Shown here piece by piece: positions 1 to 9,181 of a DNA stretch of 64,000 bases (its first letter is position 1; each line of letters starts with the position of its first letter). The translations under genes were made by a program, and so were the position numbers. The notes under the pieces were generated by a model that made no database searches, had not been told where the DNA came from, and saw only the letters and a program-made list of their open reading frames with translations. Source of the DNA: Bacteroidota bacterium (lineage in GTDB: Bacteria; Bacteroidota; Bacteroidia; Bacteroidales; Prolixibacteraceae); contig JAUYMU010000061.1 of assembly GCA_030698405.1 (NCBI GenBank), positions 121,840 through 185,839 on the forward strand. Direction: 5' to 3'.

Positions 1-781
1 GGGTTGGAATTGAACTGAAATAATGATCGTCCAACTGCTGATCTTTCGAAGCAGAGTGTCCCATCAAAGTACGTCCGGTAAGCATCAGGTCGGGGCGGGC
101 CATGAACAAAGCTTCGTCAACCAAAAAGTATTCCTGTTCCCATCCAAGGTTTGCATTTACTTTCGAAACATTCTTGTCGAACATCTGGCAAACTTCGGTA
201 GCAGCTTTGTCAACAGCAGCAATTGCCCTTAACAATGGAGTTTTATAATCGAGCGCTTCGCCGGTATATGAAATAAATATAGTTGGAATTGTCAATGTAT
301 TGTCAACAATGAAGGCAGGAGAAGAGGGATCCCATGCTGTATAACCACGTGCTTCGAAAGTTTGACGGATACCGCCACTTGGGAAAGAAGAAGCATCTGG
401 TTCCTGCTGTGAAAGCATTGTTCCTGATAATGATTCAACAACGCCACCGTTTTCGCCATGAACAACAAATGCATCATGCTTTTCAGCGGTACCGTCGGTC
501 AATGGATGAAACCAGTGGGTAATGTGTGTGGCGCCGTTTTCCAATGCCCACGATTTCATTCCCTGCGCAACCTGATCGGCCATTTTGCGATCAATTGGAG
601 TTCCATTGTCAACTGCATCAATTACTGACTTGTATGCTTCCTTCGACAAGTATTTCTTCATTTTTGGACGATCGAAAACATTCATGCCGTAAAAGTCAGA
701 AACAAGGTTCTCCTGTCGTTTAACTTCTACCGGTTTTCTTGTAAGAACTTCTTCAAGAGCTCTAAATCTGAATTGTGCCAT
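1..781 (-). CDS. glnN: Type III glutamine synthetase, N-terminal part (runs off the window)
   Basis: This is the first ~260 residues of a GSIII-family glutamine synthetase, which makes glutamine from glutamate, ammonia and ATP in the cytoplasm. The protein starts at the ATG at 781 (MAQFRFRALEEVL...). It shows family sequence such as DFYGMNVFDRPKMKKYL near residue 30-45, ITHWFHPLTDGTAEKHD near residue 85-100, and the catalytic-region motif GWEQEYFLVD around residues 210-220. The C-terminal two thirds lie left of base 1. GSIII enzymes are about 700-730 residues and common in Bacteroidota. The gene ends on the neighbouring contig side, so its regulation and terminator cannot be seen. Confidence 0.93.
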   Translation of the reverse strand, partial: MAQFRFRALEEVLTRKPVEVKRQENLVSDFYGMNVFDRPKMKKYLSKEAYKSVIDAVDNGTPIDRKMADQVAQGMKSWALENGATHITHWFHPLTDGTAEKHDAFVVHGENGGVVESLSGTMLSQQEPDASSFPSGGIRQTFEARGYTAWDPSSPAFIVDNTLTIPTIFISYTGEALDYKTPLLRAIAAVDKAATEVCQMFDKNVSKVNANLGWEQEYFLVDEALFMARPDLMLTGRTLMGHSASKDQQLDDHYFSSIPT

Positions 782-1185
782 AATTTTAAAAATTTAATCG
801 TTTATGTGTTTGTTAATGTCTTTTTATTTTTGAAATAATCACATAGCAAAAATATACAAAAAATGAAATGCACATATAAAAACACAGGCATTTGATAAAA
901 TATTTACAATTAATTCAGAAATAGCCTTAATATTTCGTAGCAATTTTGAAATTACATACAAATATTCAGCAAAATACTATTTTCTGAACATTTTGCATTT
1001 TGAATGATTTGTATTGGCTGGCTGAAATAATAAAGCGATCGAAATAAAATTCGAACGATATGAACTAACTATAATATTGTTGATTTTTTGGCTGTATATC
1101 GCCCATGCCAGGCGAATAAACATAGGAGACGTTCGGGATAAACTCCGGACGTTTTGTCGTGATCAGAAATTGCCAGACTTATTTA
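782..1185. other. Intergenic region between glnN and the defence operon
   Basis: No convincing gene is seen. It is AT-rich close to glnN and should hold the glnN promoter: a TATTTTTG box lies on the minus strand at 854-847, but without a clear -33 element. An imperfect hairpin (ACGTTCGG at about 1131 with CCGGACGT to 1154) lies downstream of the defence operon. It lacks a T-run on the minus strand, so it is only a weak terminator candidate. Confidence 0.5.
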
Positions 1186-1836
1186 TCAATTCAGCTTGCT
1201 TAGTCTTTTGTTGAGCAAATAAACAGCTACCATGCAGAATTCAGGAAATTTACCTCCAAATTTTATAAGTAATTGTTCTTTCTCTGCTTCAAAAAAGCTA
1301 CGAGGAATTTGTTTCCCTTTATATTCGTTTCCTTTTTGTTTGATCTTGTCATCAAACATCTTGTAATATCCAGCGCGGGTATCCCTCAAATCTTTTGTAT
1401 TCAAATGAAGAATATTATCAAGCTCGTTATCAATTGCCGGATCAATTGATCGGATTTCTCCATTAGAAAGATATTTTATCAGCGGCTCAATATTGTGGGC
1501 GTTATCAGAAGGATTAAAACTTAAATCCTTTTCGCCTTTGGAGGTGTCACATGACCGCATAATTTTGGTTCCATTCTCATTGCCTGTACATGCGATCAAT
1601 AAATTTCGATAGTTTAATTGTAATTCAAGATGCTTCTTTTGTGATTTTACATGCTCAATTTTACTATGAGGCCAATCTTTCTCTGGAATCCGTTTCATAC
1701 AATAACAACAAATGTAACCTTGTTCTTCCAAAAGCTGTTGCCGCAATTCACTATTATCCCAACCTTTATATGTACCCCCACTCGCCCGATGTTCGGTCAA
1801 TGATCTTGGCTCCCTGCCTTTATTAATCTGCTTCAT
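1186..1836 (-). CDS. ptuB: PtuB-like HNH endonuclease (Septu / retron-associated family)
   Basis: A 216-residue protein of the PtuB/TIGR02646-like HNH family. Visible features are a zinc-type Cys cluster (C43, C44, C46), the E61-H62 pair of the HNH beta-beta-alpha-metal core, a conserved Y-R-N-L-L segment (76-80) with C83, and C96-D97-x-x-K100. In Septu and retron Ec78 systems PtuB is the nuclease effector that works with the ATPase PtuA. The start overlaps the end of the ATPase gene by 14 bases, so the two are translationally coupled. It is the last gene of the operon. No reverse transcriptase or msr/msd region is nearby, so this is not a retron. Assignment to the family is firm; the substrate is unknown. 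Confidence 0.85.
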   Translation of the reverse strand: MKQINKGREPRSLTEHRASGGTYKGWDNSELRQQLLEEQGYICCYCMKRIPEKDWPHSKIEHVKSQKKHLELQLNYRNLLIACTGNENGTKIMRSCDTSKGEKDLSFNPSDNAHNIEPLIKYLSNGEIRSIDPAIDNELDNILHLNTKDLRDTRAGYYKMFDDKIKQKGNEYKGKQIPRSFFEAEKEQLLIKFGGKFPEFCMVAVYLLNKRLSKLN

Positions 1837-3316
1837 CTTCTTTCAGGTAGTTGAGTTGAATTGCAGCATTTTGTATATCGGCATCGGTTTCTCCAAGTAT
1901 TTCAGTCAATCGTTCCAATTCTTTCTCTGCTACTTCAATTTCTTCATCTTCAATCAACATAAACAGTTTGCTTAAATCTTTTCGGATGGTTTCGTTTCGT
2001 TCTTCAACTCCCATTAGGTTGTAGAGAATAGAACTTATTTCGCGCCCGTAGTGCTTCGGGGTTTGTTCTACCAATTGTCCGTCTTCGATAATCTTTACAA
2101 AGGTTTTTTCTGGCTTGGCATTCGAAAGTATTTGAGGTGAATGGGTGGCAATTAAATAGCTGATTTCGTTTGCGTGGTTCAATTCAACATTCTCTTCAAT
2201 TTCGCTGATAAAACTGCGTTGCCATTTGGGATGTAAAAAAGTATCCGGTTCGTCGAATAGGAACAACGTGTTTTCACCTGCCAGTAATTCGGTAAGCCCT
2301 TTAATGGTGATGGATTGCTGTTCACCTTCACTTAAAATGCTGAATGTTTTTTGCTCTTCATTTTCCTCTTTTATCAATTTTATTTGAATTTCATCCAAAA
2401 GATCATCAAAATACATGGTTCGAAGAACTTCAAATATAGCTCGTTCTTCCTCTAAAAACTCTTTAACTACGAAAAGAGTTTCCAGTCCATTGATGCTAAT
2501 TAAAAGCCCGTCATAACCTATTTCTTCGACGGAAACATTTGATTTAATTAAGCTATAGTCCAAAAACTTATAATCTCCTTCAGTTCCTGAATAGTCAGGA
2601 CATAAGAAATCCAAGAATCGTCTTACATCTCCGGTAGCTCCCCAAAAATCGTTAACTATACTTCCAGAATCGGCCCAACGTGGTTCCTTCAATTTGATCT
2701 TAATACTCTCGACACCATTAATTTTGGCTTTCTCTTTCAAAAACTCCGGTACATCACCGTATTCGTAAGACAATAGGCACAGCAAAATGACATTAAATTG
2801 TTTAGGTTCATGGTAGTAAAACTTAACCGGTGAACTTTCACCTTTGCGCAGGTTCTCTGATAAAATCTTGTTATGAGGGGTGCAAATACTCTTCATAATT
2901 TCAGAATTCCCAGAATAATATATCACAATGCTTTTTGGTAAAAAATCCTGATATTTACTGAAACTCGGAGCCTTATAAAAAACTTCCTCACCTTCTGACA
3001 GAATTAACAACTCTGGCTTATAATCTTGGTCACTATTAATAATTATATCTAAAGGATGTGGTATGAAACCCTTGTAATCAGGAGGAAATTCTGAGAAATT
3101 TTGCTTAAAACGATATTCTAATTCAAATCCAAACTTTGATTTCTCGCCTAGCACAACACAGCTAAATATCTCGGCAATGGCTTCCAGTATGGTTGATTTA
3201 CCTGAACCATTAATGCCAATCAAGACATTAATAAAATGCTTATCATCAGCTGGAAATTCGTAAGTGAAATCCTTAAATAGCTTGTATTCTTTGATGTATA
3301 ACCGTTTTAGTTGCAT
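1823..3316 (-). CDS. ptuA: PtuA-like AAA15/ABC-type ATPase (Septu sensor)
   Basis: A 497-residue SMC/ABC-like ATPase. Walker A is GINGSGKST at residues 34-42. A LSEGEQQ signature lies near residue 326, Walker B (LFLFDEPDTFLHP) near 350, and the switch histidine ATHSPQIL near 388. The C-terminal helical tail, with a YGREISSILYNLMGVEER motif near residue 420, is typical of PtuA proteins. In known systems PtuA forms the ATPase scaffold that holds PtuB until infection. It overlaps hsdS by 10 bases and ptuB by 14 bases. The tight coupling to a restriction-modification pair rather than standing alone is unusual. Confidence 0.85.
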   Translation of the reverse strand: MQLKRLYIKEYKLFKDFTYEFPADDKHFINVLIGINGSGKSTILEAIAEIFSCVVLGEKSKFGFELEYRFKQNFSEFPPDYKGFIPHPLDIIINSDQDYKPELLILSEGEEVFYKAPSFSKYQDFLPKSIVIYYSGNSEIMKSICTPHNKILSENLRKGESSPVKFYYHEPKQFNVILLCLLSYEYGDVPEFLKEKAKINGVESIKIKLKEPRWADSGSIVNDFWGATGDVRRFLDFLCPDYSGTEGDYKFLDYSLIKSNVSVEEIGYDGLLISINGLETLFVVKEFLEEERAIFEVLRTMYFDDLLDEIQIKLIKEENEEQKTFSILSEGEQQSITIKGLTELLAGENTLFLFDEPDTFLHPKWQRSFISEIEENVELNHANEISYLIATHSPQILSNAKPEKTFVKIIEDGQLVEQTPKHYGREISSILYNLMGVEERNETIRKDLSKLFMLIEDEEIEVAEKELERLTEILGETDADIQNAAIQLNYLKEDEAD

Positions 3317-4686
3317 GGCATAAATATTTTGCTTTCAAATTCGGAGATGGCAAGTTGGCGATTGGTTCCAGCTTGATTTTTTTTGTTGGCAACTTCGTTT
3401 CTAATAGATTGTATCTGGGCTGAGATTATTCTCTGGGTTTCAATTGGTGGAATTATCACCGGAATTTCCAGAAATTCATAGGTATTAATACTTTCAACTG
3501 TAACTCCTTCTTTTTGGGATCGTTCTAAAATCATTTTCTGAAAGACGTTCAAAAAATTCAAAAAATATTCTTTCAGTACTAATTCCTCATTTATACCCAT
3601 GGCTTTCAAATCTTGATTGATTGCCGTTTCTACTTCGGTTAGTGCGACAGGAAAAGAATGTCTTAAAATTCCGCTTCTGAAAACACCTAGCAAAGTCCCT
3701 TTGGGATAAACTTTCAATCCTCCTTCTTTTACGGCAAGGTTTGTAATTCTATCCTGTGCATTTTTTAGATACAGCTCTTTCATATCTTTTGCGGATGTCC
3801 AGTAAATATCTCCTCCCCAAAAATCATTTCTTGATGTTGATGGAGTTTTCCCACCTTCAAAAAAGGTCAACAATGTTTTTATAGGTAGGATTGGATGTTT
3901 GACATTTTTAAATGAATACAATCTTCGCTTTAAAAGATGACTTAAAGCCCATCGCTCAATTTCCTTATATGCCAGAAAACTTAACCCATTAATGGCAATT
4001 GAACAATTATTTTTAACCACACCTAATTGATCAAACAAATACTTTTTAATCCCTTTCTCCAAGCTTTTCGCCACATCTTCGAGCCTTTTTGCTTCGGCTA
4101 TTCGATTGTTATAGGCTTGAACCAAAATATTTTGCTCTTCGAGCGAGGGAAGTGGAATTAAATAGCCTAACACATGATATGGCCGAATGGCGGAATAATT
4201 TGTACTTCCAGTGGATTTCACCTGTTTTGAAAAATCGTTGCATTTGACAACTATTTCCAGAAACTCAGAAAGCAATTGTGTTGTATCAATCTCAAAAAGA
4301 AAGTAATGGCTGCTAACAATCGCGCCATTCAGTTCTGTTGGAACAATACCATATCCACCAAATTTGGCGTCAATTTCAGCTACAAGAAAATCATTCGTTT
4401 TACAAACCTGCTGCCTTTTTGTTTTAATTTCTTTTCCTTCAATTCCATCGGGGTCTCGCAAAACCACGCCATTACCATAAAGCTTTACACGACAACGCTT
4501 GTAGATTTTAGCATCATCAATCACAATCGATTCTTTTCGTTGTTTGATCACCGTCCCCAATTCAACAAGCGGGAAGTTCGAAAATATGCTGGCTTTATTG
4601 CTTAATGTATAATAATCCCAAAAGTTTAACTTTCGAAAACTTGAAAGATTGATAAATTGATATGGTGATTTGGTAGTTACAGTCAT
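3307..4686 (-). CDS. hsdS: Type I/BcgI-like specificity subunit (HsdS)
   Basis: A 459-residue DNA-recognition subunit with two target recognition domains (about residues 30-190 and 235-410). They are separated and followed by the helical conserved regions usual for HsdS: IPLPSLEEQNILVQAYNNRI near 175-195, a spacer helix to about 225, and IPPIETQRIISAQIQSIRNE near the C-terminus. Two TRDs suggest a bipartite recognition sequence. The gene begins 2 bases after the nuclease-methyltransferase gene and overlaps ptuA, so it is in the middle of the operon. The recognition sequence cannot be read from the protein. Confidence 0.9.
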   Translation of the reverse strand: MTVTTKSPYQFINLSSFRKLNFWDYYTLSNKASIFSNFPLVELGTVIKQRKESIVIDDAKIYKRCRVKLYGNGVVLRDPDGIEGKEIKTKRQQVCKTNDFLVAEIDAKFGGYGIVPTELNGAIVSSHYFLFEIDTTQLLSEFLEIVVKCNDFSKQVKSTGSTNYSAIRPYHVLGYLIPLPSLEEQNILVQAYNNRIAEAKRLEDVAKSLEKGIKKYLFDQLGVVKNNCSIAINGLSFLAYKEIERWALSHLLKRRLYSFKNVKHPILPIKTLLTFFEGGKTPSTSRNDFWGGDIYWTSAKDMKELYLKNAQDRITNLAVKEGGLKVYPKGTLLGVFRSGILRHSFPVALTEVETAINQDLKAMGINEELVLKEYFLNFLNVFQKMILERSQKEGVTVESINTYEFLEIPVIIPPIETQRIISAQIQSIRNEVANKKNQAGTNRQLAISEFESKIFMPCN

Positions 4687-4687
4687 C

Positions 4688-6967
4688 TTAGTTGTAAAAA
4701 ACTTCTGGTTCGCCTGCTATAGGTATTCTGTAAATTTGTTGGTTGTCGAGAATTGTGTATGAAATGCTAGTAAATTTATTTTCCCAAAGTTTATTGGCAA
4801 GTCTGTATTGGGTAAATTCTTTGGCCAAGGGTTCCAATTCGTTTTCAATTACTGCACCAGTCGAGCTAATCCCTGCTTTTTCAACCTGGGCAATAGGTAT
4901 TTGGTAATCAAAATCAATTTTAATCCGTGCTTTTATCTCTGCTGCAATTTGTTCTTCCAATTGTTTCAATTCTGCCTTTAACTTCTTTTTATCATCAGCA
5001 GATTCCGCGCCTGCACCTCTTTTATCTAATTTGCTTTTTATCAGGATTAGCTGATCAGCATATTTTAGGTCAATTTCCCTTTTTGCCTTTGCAGTAATCT
5101 TTCTCCACTTTGCGGCTTCTTCGTCGGTAAATTTTTTAAAGAACAAAAGACTTGGTTTCACCGTTGCTCCCGATTTCATAAAAACATCCTGGGGAATGGA
5201 AGTAATCAGGATAATTTTTGCCTTGCTTTCCACAAAATCGCGCACTTTTTGCAGGTTGGTGTTATTCAGAACGCCTTCGGGTAATACAATTCCCATACGG
5301 CCCCCGGGTTTCAACAGGTTTAGGCAGCGCTCGATGAACAGCACTTCGGTGAGTGTGCTAAATTCTCCGGTTTTGTAAAGGCTCAGCAACGATTTATTGA
5401 TATTGTCGTTCACTTGCCTTAGGGCATTTTTATATGCCGGGCCGTAACGTTCCAAATATTTTTTAATGCGATCTTCATCGGTATATTTATCAGTCTCGGT
5501 TATTCTAAAACTTTTCTCCACCCGCGAACCAAAGGGTGGATTTGTAAGGATGATGTCAAAGCGGTTTTCAAAAATACCGTTTACGTTCAGCAGTCCATCG
5601 TTGTGATGAACCCCACCATGACCGTCGCCATGCATAATCATGTTCATTTTGGCCGTCCGGCTCATTCGCGGATTGGCATCGGTGCCAAAAACGCAATCGT
5701 AACTCAGCACCCTTATGCGGCTTTTCTCATTGTTGATGTCCAGTTCCTGGTTCAAAGTGGAAAAAAGGTTGTTTACTCTTTCGTCAACCTGCGCTTTTCC
5801 TTCGTCCGAAAGCGTACCGTACTCTTCATTATAATGTTCTGTTTTGATTTTCTCTTTGGCTTCGTGTATTTCCTTTTCTATCTTAGAACGGACATATTCA
5901 AAAGCTTTGATCAGAAAACCACCGCTACCGCAACACGGATCACAGATTTTTTCATCCTCCTGAGGGTCTAGAATTTCCACCATAAAATCGACAATGGTAC
6001 GAGGTGTAAAAAACTGACCAAGCTCGCCCCTGAATGTTTTACCCAAAAATTGTTCAAACGCAATTCCTTTTACATCATCGGAAGTGGTTGAAAGATTGTA
6101 CTTTTCCAGTTCTTTTACTATTGCCTCAAAACTGTTTTCACGTATCCGGATGGTCTCATTTTCATCAAAAAGATCGTCGTTTTTGAAATCTTTTTTAGTT
6201 TGCTCAAACAGAAATTGATAAAATTCAACACCACCACTTGGTTTGTATTTTTCGTAACTCTCGCGGGCCTTCTTAAATTCTTCTTTCGAAAAAACCTGTG
6301 TCCCGGTATTTGATCGTTCATACCTGATTTTAATAAACAGGATTTTGCTTATTTCATCAAAAGCGGCCTCGGGCGAAAGTTTGTCGTTATTTCGTATAAT
6401 ATTGTGGCATTTAAACAACAGCTTCGAGAATTCGTCGCGGGTAAATGCCTTTGTTTGCTTCAACAACTCATCAATTTTTTTTGAGTTGTTAATTACTGAA
6501 GCATCCGGAATATCAATTACTTCGTCATCGATATCCTGTGGAAAACCTTCCATATTTATTTTAAAAACCTTGGTTTGTTTCAGGTTTGTGGTTACAAAAA
6601 AAGGCGCTTTCACATACCGGGCATAATGCGATCCCTGAAAATAATCATCCGGAATAATCGTTAGGTTATCAGCTTTGCACTCAACAACAATTACAGGCGG
6701 TTTTTTATAGACTTCTTCTTTCGATTTCCAAACTACAATATCGGCGCTTGCTCTTCCAGTACCTCGTTTATTACCTTCGGCAACAGTTACTTCTTGTTGC
6801 ATTTGATCCAATGAATAACCATAATTGGTCACCAATCGGCAAATATATGTTTGCCTAACTTTTTCCTCCGGTGTATATACTAACCATTTATTTTTCAACG
6901 GCGCAAATATTCTGTTGCCGTCTAATTTGACTTCCATTTCCATGTTGGTGATTTTTACTCCTATCAT
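4688..6967 (-). CDS. Nuclease-DNA methyltransferase fusion (BcgI A / HsdM-like)
   Basis: A 759-residue fusion. The N-terminal ~200 residues form an HSDR_N_2-type PD-(D/E)xK nuclease domain: D76 (ASADIVVW) and E96-x-K98 (VVECKAD). The rest is a gamma-class N6-adenine methyltransferase: GELGQFFTPR near 315, SAM motif I DPCCGSGGFL near 341-350 and catalytic NPPF near 474-477. No translocase/helicase HsdR gene is present, so the system is closer to Type IIB/IIG enzymes of the BcgI kind than to classical Type I. It is the first gene of the operon. A -7 box (CAAAAATA, minus strand) at 6988-6981 lies just upstream, so Met9 or Met11 could be the true start. Confidence 0.85.
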   Translation of the reverse strand: MIGVKITNMEMEVKLDGNRIFAPLKNKWLVYTPEEKVRQTYICRLVTNYGYSLDQMQQEVTVAEGNKRGTGRASADIVVWKSKEEVYKKPPVIVVECKADNLTIIPDDYFQGSHYARYVKAPFFVTTNLKQTKVFKINMEGFPQDIDDEVIDIPDASVINNSKKIDELLKQTKAFTRDEFSKLLFKCHNIIRNNDKLSPEAAFDEISKILFIKIRYERSNTGTQVFSKEEFKKARESYEKYKPSGGVEFYQFLFEQTKKDFKNDDLFDENETIRIRENSFEAIVKELEKYNLSTTSDDVKGIAFEQFLGKTFRGELGQFFTPRTIVDFMVEILDPQEDEKICDPCCGSGGFLIKAFEYVRSKIEKEIHEAKEKIKTEHYNEEYGTLSDEGKAQVDERVNNLFSTLNQELDINNEKSRIRVLSYDCVFGTDANPRMSRTAKMNMIMHGDGHGGVHHNDGLLNVNGIFENRFDIILTNPPFGSRVEKSFRITETDKYTDEDRIKKYLERYGPAYKNALRQVNDNINKSLLSLYKTGEFSTLTEVLFIERCLNLLKPGGRMGIVLPEGVLNNTNLQKVRDFVESKAKIILITSIPQDVFMKSGATVKPSLLFFKKFTDEEAAKWRKITAKAKREIDLKYADQLILIKSKLDKRGAGAESADDKKKLKAELKQLEEQIAAEIKARIKIDFDYQIPIAQVEKAGISSTGAVIENELEPLAKEFTQYRLANKLWENKFTSISYTILDNQQIYRIPIAGEPEVFYN

Positions 6968-6980
6968 TTGACTGGTTTGT

Positions 6981-6988
6981 CAAAAATA
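6981..6988 (-). promoter_or_regulatory. Possible -7 box for the defence operon
   Basis: On the minus strand the bases read TATTTTTG, which fits the Bacteroidota TAnnTTTG consensus. It is very close to the first Met codon (6967). No -33 TTG is found at the usual spacing, so the call is tentative. Confidence 0.35.
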
Positions 6989-7161
6989 CGAAAACTCATG
7001 GTTATTGTCTCTGTCAAAAAGATAATCCGACTAAATAACATTGATTTTTACGCTATTTAGAAGAATGATGGTTATACCGTACTTGAAGAATGATGGTTCT
7101 GCCTAATAATTAAAACAAAGTCGTTTTATTTGGATAATGATACATTGCCACTTGTATCCAA

Positions 7162-7201
7162 TAAAAAAGGGATTCCATCCTTTTCAAAGACGAAATCCCT
7201 T
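7162..7201 (-). terminator. Rho-independent terminator after purF
   Basis: Arms AAGGGATT (7167-7174) and AATCCCTT (7194-7201) form a stem. Read on the minus strand the stem is followed by TTTTTTAT. It lies about 80 bases downstream of the purF stop. Confidence 0.6.
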
Positions 7202-7282
7202 CTTGCAATATCTTCAATAAACTCAGCCCAAATTTCCGGAATCAATTCTCACGACCAAAAATAAAGCGCTGAACTTTAAACT

Positions 7283-9181
7283 TTAATATGCCCTTCCGTC
7301 TATTCCTTCAATGTAGTTGATAAACGAAGTGTTGACCACCTTGTTCCCGCCGGGAGTTGGATAATTTCCGGTGAAATACCAGTCGCCGGTATCGTTGGGA
7401 CAGGCAACATGCAGGTTTTCGATGGTTTGGTAAATGATTTCGACCTCCGCTTTACAGTCGTCTGGTTTCAGCATTTCAGCAATTTTGGCCGACACTTCTT
7501 CTGCCTTAAACGGTTTGTATATTTCCTTCACGTAATTGACAATCTCCTCCTTGGGCAGGTTTTGCTGTTCTTTGCATTTGCGGTAAACATCATCAATGAC
7601 CTGTTGCAGACCGGTGTCTTTCAGTAACTGAATGGCTGCGGTGAAAGCGATGAATTTTTCGAGTACAGCCATGTCGATTCCGTAACAATCGGGATAGCGA
7701 ATCTGCGGAGCCGACGAAACCACGATGATTTTCTTCGGATTTAGCCGATCCAATATTTTCAGGATACTTTTTTTCAGGGTTGTTCCACGCACAATCGAAT
7801 CGTCGATAATGACCAGCGTATCGGTATTTTCCTTTATGATTCCGTAAGTAACGTCGTAAACGTGGGCAACCAAATCGTCGCGACTGGCATCGTCGGCAAT
7901 AAAAGTGCGCAGTTTGACATCTTTGATCGCCAGTTTCTCAACCCTGGGCTCTACCGAAAGCACTGCTACCATCTCTTCATAGGTGATGCTGCCGTTGCGC
8001 TCTTTCAGTTCTTTTATTTTCCAATCGACGCAATATTGCCGCACCCCCTGCACCAATCCGTAGAAAGCCGTTTCAGAAGTATTCGGGATAAAAGAGAATA
8101 CAGTATTTTCAATGTCGTAGTCAATCGATTTCAGGATGGCAGGCGAAAGCAAATTGCCCAGTTTTTTGCGTTCCTGATAAATATCTTTGTCGCTTCCGCG
8201 TGAAAAATAGATTCGCTCGAACGAACACGATCTACGGGTATGAGGCACCCTGATCATTTTACTGGAAACCGATCCATCTTTCTTAATGATCAAGGCATCG
8301 CCCGGTTTTATTTCATTGACACTTTCAGCTTTTACATTCATCACGGTCTGAATTACCGGCCGTTCTGATGCCACTACCACGATTTCGTCGTCGTAGTAAT
8401 AAAATGCAGGACGGATGCCTGAAGGATCGCGCATCACAAAAGCATCGCCATGACCGAACATTCCGGCAATGGCGTATCCGCCGTCCCAATCTTTACTGGC
8501 ATTTTCGAGTACTTTTTGCACATCAAGATTTTTCTCGATCAGCGGCGAAATTTCACGGTTCGAATAGTTTGAGTTTTTGTATTGCCTGAAATGCAGCTGG
8601 TTCTCTTCGTCCAAAAAATGACCTACTTTTTCAAGAACAGTTACGGTATCGGTGTATGCTTTTGGATGTTGCCCCAAAGCAATCAACCTTTCAAAAAGCT
8701 CATCGGTATTGGTCAGGTTGAAATTACCTGCCATTACCAGAGTTCTCGATTTCCAGTTGTTCTGGCGCATTACAGGGTGTACAAATTCGATGCTGTTGCG
8801 GCCAAAAGTTCCGTAGCGCAGGTGTCCGAGGTAAACTTCGCCCGAAAACGGAACATTTTCATAAATCCAGCGAACATCGGCATCTGCAGGTTTATTTTTT
8901 TCGGCCTTTTTGATACCCTTTGCAACCTTTTCGAAAATATTTTTGATTGGATTTTGTTCAATCGACCGATGGCGGTTGATGTATTCCTGACCAGGGCTGA
9001 GTTCCATTTTGATATTTACAATTCCGGCTCCGTCTTGTCCGCGATTGTGTTGCTTCTCCATCAGCAGGTACAGTTTGTTCAGGCCATATTGCCAGGTGCC
9101 GTATTTTTCCTTGTAATATTCAAGTGGCTTTCTCAACCGTATCAATGCTATCCCACACTCATGCTTAATCAATTCGCTCAT
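7283..9181 (-). CDS. purF: Amidophosphoribosyltransferase-like protein (PurF family)
   Basis: A 632-residue class II glutamine amidotransferase plus phosphoribosyltransferase. PurF moves amide nitrogen from glutamine to PRPP, the first step of purine synthesis. Cys9 in HECGIAL would be the N-terminal nucleophile after propeptide removal. NRGQDGAGIV follows near residue 46, and the PRPP loop VIIDDSIVRGTT lies near 455-465. It is longer than Escherichia coli PurF (about 505 residues), with extra C-terminal sequence typical of a Bacteroidota subgroup that often carries a second PurF-like copy. It overlaps the SPOR gene by 4 bases, so the two form one operon. Confidence 0.85.
   Translation of the reverse strand: MSELIKHECGIALIRLRKPLEYYKEKYGTWQYGLNKLYLLMEKQHNRGQDGAGIVNIKMELSPGQEYINRHRSIEQNPIKNIFEKVAKGIKKAEKNKPADADVRWIYENVPFSGEVYLGHLRYGTFGRNSIEFVHPVMRQNNWKSRTLVMAGNFNLTNTDELFERLIALGQHPKAYTDTVTVLEKVGHFLDEENQLHFRQYKNSNYSNREISPLIEKNLDVQKVLENASKDWDGGYAIAGMFGHGDAFVMRDPSGIRPAFYYYDDEIVVVASERPVIQTVMNVKAESVNEIKPGDALIIKKDGSVSSKMIRVPHTRRSCSFERIYFSRGSDKDIYQERKKLGNLLSPAILKSIDYDIENTVFSFIPNTSETAFYGLVQGVRQYCVDWKIKELKERNGSITYEEMVAVLSVEPRVEKLAIKDVKLRTFIADDASRDDLVAHVYDVTYGIIKENTDTLVIIDDSIVRGTTLKKSILKILDRLNPKKIIVVSSAPQIRYPDCYGIDMAVLEKFIAFTAAIQLLKDTGLQQVIDDVYRKCKEQQNLPKEEIVNYVKEIYKPFKAEEVSAKIAEMLKPDDCKAEVEIIYQTIENLHVACPNDTGDWYFTGNYPTPGGNKVVNTSFINYIEGIDGRAY

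Larger units (their letters stand above)
6968..7282. other. Intergenic region between defence operon and purF
   Basis: No gene is seen. It holds the probable defence-operon promoter, two direct copies of GAAGAATGATGGTT (7060-7073 and 7085-7098, 25-base period) and the purF terminator at 7162-7201. The direct repeat could be an operator or a small duplication; its function is unknown. Confidence 0.5.

Noticed and set aside
1186..3316. Retron Ec78-like system
   Set aside because: PtuA and PtuB are present, but no reverse transcriptase or msr/msd structure is seen nearby. The neighbours are restriction-modification genes.
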